Positions 62,201-64,000 of a DNA stretch of 64,000 bases are shown in pieces. The notes under the pieces were generated by a model. It was not told where the DNA came from, searched no databases, and saw only the letters and a list, made by a program, of their open reading frames with translations. The stretch is taken from the NCBI GenBank assembly GCA_013398015.1, contig VZRR01010931.1:186001-250000 (forward strand), in the 5' to 3' direction. The stretch is from Oreocharis arfaki (Eukaryota > Chordata > Aves > Passeriformes > Paramythiidae). The position numbers and the translations under genes were made by a program. The first letter of the stretch is position 1; the number at the start of each line of letters is the position of its first letter.

Positions 62201-63987
62201 GTCTCTTTGGAGTTGGTCTGTTTGTACAGGTCTGTGTAAAGGTAGCACAGCTGTGGGGAACAGGAGAGCAAGAAATTAGGTGAAAACCACGAGAACTTCA
62301 CGTTTTGTTTCCAACATTTCAAGGAATTCAGCAGTGCTGGGTTGAAACCTTCCCCAGCTCCTCAGGGAGGTGCCCTGGCAATGGGGGGAGAGGGAAGGGG
62401 CTGGGAAAGAGGCACAGAGAGCTCAGACCTTCCCTGTAGACAATTCCACACCTGAGGGTGGAATGAGAGGCTTTCAAGAGATAAATAATTATTTGTAAGC
62501 AGCCAAATGTACAGGAAACAATTCTTTTTGTGCTTGTCTATTTGTCTGAGGAGACAAAGGAGGATTTATCACCCTCAGGCCTGCACAGGGTCTGAGTTTC
62601 TCTCCTCGCCAAGCCGTGGCACTGAGTGTTGCACAAGATCTGGTGAAGATTCCCAAAGGTGAGAATCAGGGAAACAATCCCAGAGCTTCTCACCAGTGCT
62701 GCAGGATCAAACTGGGACACCACGTGGTGCAGGAGAACAGCCAGGTGAGCTGGGCGGGATTTCAGGAGCTCGATGTTCTGGAAGCAGCTGCATTGCCCAT
62801 TGATCTGCAGGGATACAAGGGAATTACATCTGAATTATTCAGGAATAGGAGAAAGGACAGCTAAAATAACTCAGAGGAAGTATGTCACAGCCCACACTGC
62901 CACGGCAATAATTCAGGATTTAACAGAAACTAAAGAAAACGAAAAAAAGGCAAATTAATTTCCAGAAAGCTTGAAATGAGGAGAAGGAAGATGGATATTG
63001 TCATAAATTTCCCAAATGTTTCTATTTGGCAAGATCAGCAATAAGAGGAATCCCAGCCCCTAATTCTTATTTCACCATACAAGAAGTGCTCAGCACAAAC
63101 AAGGCAGTTCAGGAACAGAATTCTCCTGGGTGGGGGAAAAAGGCTGAAAGTCACTCCCACCTGCTCCTGCTCCGTGTCAAAATCATCATCCTCTGCTCCA
63201 ATGATCTGAGTCCCCACTCGGGACAGGGGACTTCCAACACTGGACTGGGAATCCTGAAAAGAGAAGGAAGGAAAGCACAATGCTGGGATTGTCCTTCACA
63301 GTAAAACTTGGAGGTATTCCCATCATTTTAATTCTTCAAAAACTCCATGGAAACCCACGTGCCCCCTTCCCAAAAGCTCCTCCAGGGATCCAACCATTGC
63401 CAAACATCAGGTCAGGTGGTCCAGGAGCACACCAGGCAGGTGGCACGTGCCAAATGCCATCTCTGCACCGAGGGGGAGATCTGGCTTTGGGAAGACAAGC
63501 ACAGGAGGGGGAAGGACAATTCAGGAGTCACCCCAAGGATGATGATGTGCTCAGACAGGGCTGCACTTCCTGCTGTGTTCCACTTGTAGCCCTGCTGGGA
63601 ATGCCAGCCTCCAAATGCCTGAATATCCTAAAAAAAAGGCTGGACTCGAGGAATAAAACACGTGCAACTGCTCTGCCTATTCCAGGCCCAGCTGTTTTAC
63701 TGCTGATTAGATATTTCTCGCCTCTAAACGGCCCTGCTCTTAAGCTCCATAAACATTTACTCAGCTAATTAACTTTCCCTGCACCACTTTAATTGCATTT
63801 TATTTTCTAAAGCAAAGTTCAGGCATGCTCCATTTCCAAAGTGGGGGGAAGCAGTAAGATTTTAATGGGTCCATTAGAGGAGATGCTGTTGTGACACTTG
63901 ATGTTTTGTACTCACAGTATCTTGAAGCTCAGCCTTTTCTGGGCTCTCATCTGGATAAATCCTCTCCTTCAGGCCACTGCGAGGACT
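41279..63987 (-). CDS. ARHGEF12: ARHGEF12 (LARG), Rho guanine nucleotide exchange factor 12; 3' 30 coding exons, 5' part beyond the window
   Basis: Seen: 30 exons on the minus strand, each bounded by AG and GT, join into 3705 nt with no frame break and end in TAG at 41279-41281 (1234 residues). Counting from the first residue, the RGS-like domain is about 56-260, DH about 478-675, PH about 710-825, and the rest is a low-complexity tail. Signatures read include DPPNWQQLVSREVL, TKYPLLLDNIAKYT, GVKVKEPRNLE and SGEHFFDAREAHSDENP, all typical of LARG; the paralogue ARHGEF11 fits less well. Known: LARG is a cytosolic and membrane-recruited protein that loads GTP on RhoA. G-alpha 12/13 activates it through the RGS-like domain, and plexin-B and IGF1R bind its PDZ domain. 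The vertebrate protein is about 1540 residues, so roughly the first 310, including PDZ, are missing here because the window ends. The individual exons are listed separately, numbered 1-30 in transcript order within this window. Confidence 0.97.
41832..41904 (-). CDS. ARHGEF12: ARHGEF12 window exon 29 (end of coiled-coil-like helix)
   Basis: 73 nt. It encodes EVEEDYSILRRQGLAGSAST and then GEPS, matching VEESYTILCQRLAGSA of mammalian LARG. Acceptor TTGCAG, donor GTAGGA. Without splicing the frame stays open for about 390 more bases. Confidence 0.93.
42268..42450 (-). mobile_element. CR1 LINE 3' fragment in ARHGEF12 intron 28
   Basis: The plus strand reads ACCAAGGCTGGAAAAGACCT, then GTCCAACCTGTGACC and a CCAAGTGCCACATCCAGATC block, the reverse complement of an avian CR1 3' region. 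The fragment is 5'-truncated. Confidence 0.8.
42810..42939. repeat. Perfect 130-bp AT palindrome in ARHGEF12 intron 28
   Basis: Checked base by base: two 65-base arms are exact reverse complements with no spacer, with the centre between 42874 and 42875. Pairing fails at 42809/42940. It contains only A and T apart from two G and two C. Trinucleotide AAT/ATT runs form the outer arms. It lies 39 bases downstream of exon 28 in the sense direction. Confidence 0.97.
42979..43304 (-). CDS. ARHGEF12: ARHGEF12 window exon 28 (tail with poly-Gln)
   Basis: 326 nt. It begins NYLILDGYGTVQESSTDEEV and contains seven Gln codons (CAG) followed by PLSPRDTQSDGGSSPF. It ends VQLMQYIQNIEDALEKLK, a coiled-coil-like helix. 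The donor GTGCGC is weak. A perfect palindrome starts 39 bases further into the intron. Confidence 0.95.
43168..43188 (-). repeat. ARHGEF12: (CAG)7 coding repeat in exon 28
   Basis: Seven consecutive CTG on the plus strand, read as seven CAG (Gln) codons in ARHGEF12. Mammalian LARG has about three Gln at this place. Confidence 0.95.
43566..43722. repeat. Direct repeat, copy in ARHGEF12 intron 27
   Basis: 157 bases, matching 45273-45433 in the same orientation with about a dozen substitutions and small indels by eye. The first half resembles a CR1 3' end (CTCAGTGATCCTTCTGGCTC and CAGGATATTCTGTGA). Confidence 0.9.
44764..45228 (-). CDS. ARHGEF12: ARHGEF12 window exon 27 (465-nt tail exon)
   Basis: 465 nt (155 codons), the longest coding exon here. 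It opens with LGLLRQLLVQQLGLAEK, a conserved leucine-rich helix, and closes with EESGEHFFDAREAHSDENPA and an acidic stretch before VQIRISG. Acceptor TCCTTGCAG, donor GTGAGC. Its length is a multiple of three. It is flanked by direct repeats (43566-43722 and 45273-45433). Confidence 0.95.
45273..45433. repeat. Direct repeat, copy in ARHGEF12 intron 26
   Basis: 161 bases, partner of 43566-43722. At its high-coordinate end it runs into CTGCAAGGACAGG and GTTCAGGCA (45432-45457). That repeats the acceptor-side sequence of exon 27 at 45229-45254, so this copy sits inside a tandem duplication of about 203 bp. Confidence 0.9.
47112..47339 (-). CDS. ARHGEF12: ARHGEF12 window exon 26 (tail)
   Basis: 228 nt. 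It encodes DKDLGLESPLILNPQSSSAI through VPEGQWAQDALRN. Fast-evolving, predicted disordered; only DLGLES and ALRN clearly match mammalian LARG. Acceptor CTTAG, donor GTGAGT. Confidence 0.93.
47688..47764 (-). CDS. ARHGEF12: ARHGEF12 window exon 25 (Glu/Gln-rich tail segment)
   Basis: 77 nt. It encodes EEERE EEEQQKLKEQHDIP and then ASSLQSP, probably a short charged helix. Mammalian LARG has DPSKLKEEQHGISVTGLQSP here. Acceptor CTGCAG, donor GTGAAA. Confidence 0.93.
47911..48000 (-). CDS. ARHGEF12: ARHGEF12 window exon 24 (last PH helix and start of tail)
   Basis: 90 nt. It encodes VWQDLIAQMAGTVKMGSSRR and then VIPLPQSGPG. The first part is the C-terminal PH helix. Acceptor GCTGCAG, donor GTAAGT. 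Confidence 0.94.
48700..48787 (-). CDS. ARHGEF12: ARHGEF12 window exon 23 (PH domain)
   Basis: 88 nt. It encodes DNKAFFVISMSEKGAHIYEL and then VAQTVSEKN. In DH-PH RhoGEFs of this subfamily, the hydrophobic face of these strands also binds active RhoA. Acceptor GTGCAG, donor GTAAGT. Confidence 0.96.
49278..49445 (-). CDS. ARHGEF12: ARHGEF12 window exon 22 (PH domain)
   Basis: 168 nt. It encodes DLYTLLLEDILVLLQKQDDK, then LVLKCHSKILASTADSKHTF and SPIIKLNTVLVRQVAT. Core PH strands. Acceptor GGCAG, donor GTCAGT. Confidence 0.97.
49837..49912 (-). CDS. ARHGEF12: ARHGEF12 window exon 21 (start of PH domain)
   Basis: 76 nt. It encodes NLDLTKRKMLHEGPLTWKVN and then RDKTI, the first PH strands. Acceptor TGACAG, donor GTGAGT. 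Confidence 0.96.
51090..51167 (-). CDS. ARHGEF12: ARHGEF12 window exon 20 (DH-PH linker)
   Basis: 78 nt, 26 codons, phase 0/0. It encodes HLEDYQRRLDLSYLKQSEDP and then MMDEFR. The donor is taken as GTGAGT after AGG, which keeps the frame into exon 21. Confidence 0.95.
51271..51371 (-). CDS. ARHGEF12: ARHGEF12 window exon 19 (end of DH domain)
   Basis: 101 nt. It encodes ELPEEKEKVKKAADHCRQIL and then NHVNQAVKESENKQ, the long last DH helix. Acceptor TTGCAG, donor GTGGGA. Phase 0 at the 3' side. Confidence 0.96.
52214..52328 (-). CDS. ARHGEF12: ARHGEF12 window exon 18 (DH domain, conserved region 3)
   Basis: 115 nt. It encodes DAESNPLCRRLQLKDIIPTE and then MQRLTKYPLLLDNIAKYT. This is the most conserved helix of DH domains and is central to nucleotide exchange. 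Acceptor CTTAG, donor GTAAAG. Confidence 0.97.
53117..53600. repeat. 21-bp minisatellite, about 23 copies, in ARHGEF12 intron 17
   Basis: The plus-strand unit is about CTCAAAGCCTGGTGGAGAAAA. Sense-strand units read TTTTCTCCACCAGGCTTTGAG. The right half is nearly homogeneous and the left half is more diverged. One 20-base unit shifts the register. The array ends at the donor of exon 17 (53601-53604). Confidence 0.95.
53605..53730 (-). CDS. ARHGEF12: ARHGEF12 window exon 17 (DH domain)
   Basis: 126 nt, phase 0/0, 42 codons. It encodes FSGAAEEKLKLATATFCSNQ and then PFALEVIKSRQKKDSRFQTF plus VQ. The donor GTGAGT is followed within about 20 bases by a 21-bp minisatellite (see 53117-53600). Confidence 0.97.
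53951..54088 (-). mobile_element. CR1 LINE 3' fragment in ARHGEF12 intron 16
   Basis: It has CAGAATCCCAGACTGGTTTG and GGTTGGAAGGGATTTTAAAG, the reverse complement of the CR1 tail, followed by the complement of the usual GGAAGTGTCCAAGG region. Confidence 0.85.
54545..54630 (-). CDS. ARHGEF12: ARHGEF12 window exon 16 (DH domain)
   Basis: 86 nt. It encodes ALNDQMKAVRKRNETSVIGQ and then IGEDLLSW, ending in phase 0. Acceptor TTTTTAAG (AAG rather than CAG), donor GTAAAA. Confidence 0.95.
55341..55487 (-). CDS. ARHGEF12: ARHGEF12 window exon 15 (DH domain, conserved region 1)
   Basis: 147 nt. It encodes ELFYTERAHVRTLKVLHNVF, then YQRVTREGILSSSDKRKIFS and NLEDILGLH. This is the first conserved region of the DH fold, which contacts Rho switch 1. 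Acceptor CCCCAG, donor GTAGGA. Confidence 0.97.
56080..56234 (-). CDS. ARHGEF12: ARHGEF12 window exon 14 (entry to DH domain)
   Basis: 155 nt. It encodes MDSVGFADVQSEDELYDFDM, then DPPNWQQLVSREVLMGLKPY and EIKRQEVIN. The last part is the start of DH helix 1. Acceptor ATCAG, donor GTGAGA. An ATG near its 5' end makes it look like a gene start, but the preceding exon splices in frame. Confidence 0.97.
56827..56862 (-). CDS. ARHGEF12: ARHGEF12 window exon 13 (36-nt microexon)
   Basis: 36 nt, encoding MVDMGTPKPFR with split codons on both sides; GTPKPFRK is invariant in LARG as I know it. Acceptor TTGCAG, donor GTGAGT. Confidence 0.93.
57193..57322 (-). CDS. ARHGEF12: ARHGEF12 window exon 12 (acidic linker)
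   Basis: 130 nt. It encodes LKQPGEAPPASDSMDGTPRT and then LENLQEEEGESER. Acceptor GTCCAG, donor GTAACT. The SMDGTPRTPN element lines up with LDGTPRTLN of mammalian LARG. Confidence 0.93.
57732..57944 (-). CDS. ARHGEF12: ARHGEF12 window exon 11 (Ser/Pro/Gly-rich linker)
   Basis: 213 nt. It starts GRAMEMQKPRHPKH and holds SVSPEPPEASKLRQSGSSSD. It ends SKDSDTG at donor GTAGGG. Low-complexity linker, shared in order with mammalian LARG but diverged in detail. Confidence 0.94.
58166..58271 (-). CDS. ARHGEF12: ARHGEF12 window exon 10 (basic linker)
   Basis: 106 nt. It encodes the Lys/Glu-rich QSIKKEKEGEEKGKRRGF and then GPPRRPSRHDSSA, ending one base into an Ile codon. Acceptor CCTGCAG, donor GTATGT. 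This is the start of the flexible linker between the RGS-like and DH domains. Confidence 0.95.
58976..59090 (-). CDS. ARHGEF12: ARHGEF12 window exon 9 (end of RGS-like domain)
   Basis: 115 nt. It completes a Ser codon and encodes TMQYVILTYMKHLGVKVKEP and then RNLEQKRGRIGFLPKIK, the last helix of the RGS-like domain. It ends in phase 0 at donor GTAGTG. Confidence 0.96.
59315..59480 (+). mobile_element. CR1 LINE 3' fragment in ARHGEF12 intron 8-9
   Basis: It reads GGAGGCCCTGGCACAGGCTG through GGTTGGACGGGGCTTGGAGC to AAGTTCCTTCCAACCCAAAT. A classic avian CR1 3' end, antisense to the host gene. Confidence 0.9.
59941..59973 (-). CDS. ARHGEF12: ARHGEF12 window exon 8 (33-nt microexon)
   Basis: 33 nt, encoding MSSQPLEEDK plus flanking split codons, at the position of MTAQAVEEDKS in mammalian LARG. 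The length is a multiple of three, so skipping it would keep the frame. Acceptor TTTTCAG, donor GTAATGG, which is weaker than its neighbours. Confidence 0.9.
60463..60600 (-). CDS. ARHGEF12: ARHGEF12 window exon 7 (RGS-like domain)
   Basis: 138 nt. It encodes RQKRSMGLTLAEGELTRLD, a charged helix, and ERTCAEQIIAKIEEVL. It ends two bases into the Leu codon at donor GTAAGT. Acceptor TTTTGCAG. Confidence 0.96.
61238..61343 (-). CDS. ARHGEF12: ARHGEF12 window exon 6 (RGS-like domain)
   Basis: 106 nt. It encodes RRRPELLPEELHRQFIQTMQ and then DKVCPEVQRNLEDF, ending two bases into an Arg codon. Acceptor CACAG, donor GTACCA. Confidence 0.96.
61461..61503 (-). CDS. ARHGEF12: ARHGEF12 window exon 5 (RGS-like domain, short exon)
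   Basis: 43 nt, encoding NLKVPVPDEISLEL plus one base of a split Glu codon. Acceptor TTTGCAG, donor GTAGGG. The split codon is completed by AG at the start of exon 6. Confidence 0.94.
62152..62250 (-). CDS. ARHGEF12: ARHGEF12 window exon 4 (RGS-like domain)
   Basis: 99 nt, phase 0/0, 33 codons. It encodes LCYLYTDLYKQTNSKETRR followed by VFLEFYQFFLDRAA, core helices of the RGS-like fold. Acceptor CACAG, donor GTAGGT. Confidence 0.96.
62694..62804 (-). CDS. ARHGEF12: ARHGEF12 window exon 3 (start of RGS-like domain)
   Basis: 111 nt, phase 0/0. It encodes INGQCSCFQNIELLKSRPAH and then LAVLLHHVVSQFDPAAL, the first helices of the RGS-like (LH) domain. Acceptor TGCAG, donor GTGAGAA. Confidence 0.96.
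63161..63253 (-). CDS. ARHGEF12: ARHGEF12 window exon 2 (acidic segment before RGS-like domain)
   Basis: 93 nt, phase 0/0. It contains the acidic motif IIGAEDDDFDTEQEQ, which sits just before the RGS-like domain in LARG. In this RhoGEF family the acidic stretch at that place takes part in contact with G-alpha 13. The donor is GTGGGA. Confidence 0.95.
63916..63987 (-). CDS. ARHGEF12: ARHGEF12 window exon 1 (linker between PDZ and RGS-like domain)
   Basis: 72 nt, phase 0 on both sides. It encodes SPRSGLKERIY through AELQDT. The acceptor CAG is at 63988-63990 behind a pyrimidine tract that runs to the window edge. The donor GTGAGT is on the low-coordinate side. Earlier exons are outside the window. 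Confidence 0.93.
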
Positions 63988-64000
63988 CTGGGAAAGAGGG

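Larger units (their letters stand above)
41290..63915 (-). other. ARHGEF12: ARHGEF12 introns within the window
   Basis: The 29 complete introns range from about 100 bases to 1.9 kb (the longest is 45229-47111). All are GT-AG. Besides the repeats listed separately they hold only A/T-rich runs, such as the A-runs near 45762-45786 and 60939-60949. I saw no extra gene, tRNA or snoRNA in them. Confidence 0.85.

Noticed and set aside
41279..63987. Assignment to ARHGEF11 (PDZ-RhoGEF) instead of ARHGEF12
   Set aside because: Linker, tail and C-terminal DKS match LARG; the GVKVKEPRNLE and SGEHFFDAREAHSDENP segments are LARG-like.
1..64000. CRISPR arrays, prophage, operons, insertion sequences
   Set aside because: The tandem arrays have no spacer structure and the window is clearly vertebrate nuclear DNA.

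Overview
This is vertebrate nuclear DNA, almost certainly from a bird. The genes are split by short GT-AG introns. The interspersed repeats I recognise are all fragments of CR1 LINEs, with the avian 3' end (a TTTAAGGTCCCTTCCAACCC-like tail). I see no bacterial or viral gene. Long open frames in the GC-rich stretches are chance products.

Right third (about 36.2 to 64.0 kb, minus strand): the 3' four fifths of ARHGEF12 (LARG, leukemia-associated RhoGEF). I place 30 exons, from a linker exon between the PDZ and RGS-like domains (63987) to the stop codon (41279-41281). All introns are GT-AG and the exon lengths sum to 3705 nt, an unbroken frame of 1234 codons plus stop. Order along the protein: acidic linker, RGS-like domain that binds G-alpha 12/13 (exons 3-9), basic then Ser/Pro-rich linker (10-13), DH domain (14-19), PH domain (20-24) and a long disordered tail ending DKS (25-30). 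The 5' exons, including PDZ, lie beyond base 64000. A 3' UTR of about 5 kb probably runs to a poly(A) signal at 36219-36224.

Middle (about 27.8 to 36.2 kb): intergenic DNA with CR1 pieces, a regular 30-bp minisatellite, a G-rich minisatellite next to a 55-base gap, and a strong CpG island (27.8-29.08 kb). In other vertebrates the gene just downstream of ARHGEF12 in the same orientation is GRIK4, which has non-coding 5' exons and a very large first intron. I therefore read the island as the likely GRIK4 promoter on the minus strand. This rests on synteny; no GRIK4 codon is visible.

Left part (1 to 27.8 kb): no coding exon found. Under the GRIK4 reading it is first-intron sequence. It holds a 42-bp minisatellite, four CR1 fragments and several AT-rich, homeobox-, GATA- or FOX-motif-rich blocks that look like conserved non-coding elements.

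The most unusual structures are inside ARHGEF12. A perfect 130-bp AT palindrome lies 39 bases past the weak donor of exon 28. A 21-bp minisatellite whose sense strand repeats a splice-acceptor-like motif lies against the donor of exon 17. Direct repeats of about 160 bp flank the in-frame 465-nt exon 27, one of them with a copy of that exon's own acceptor.
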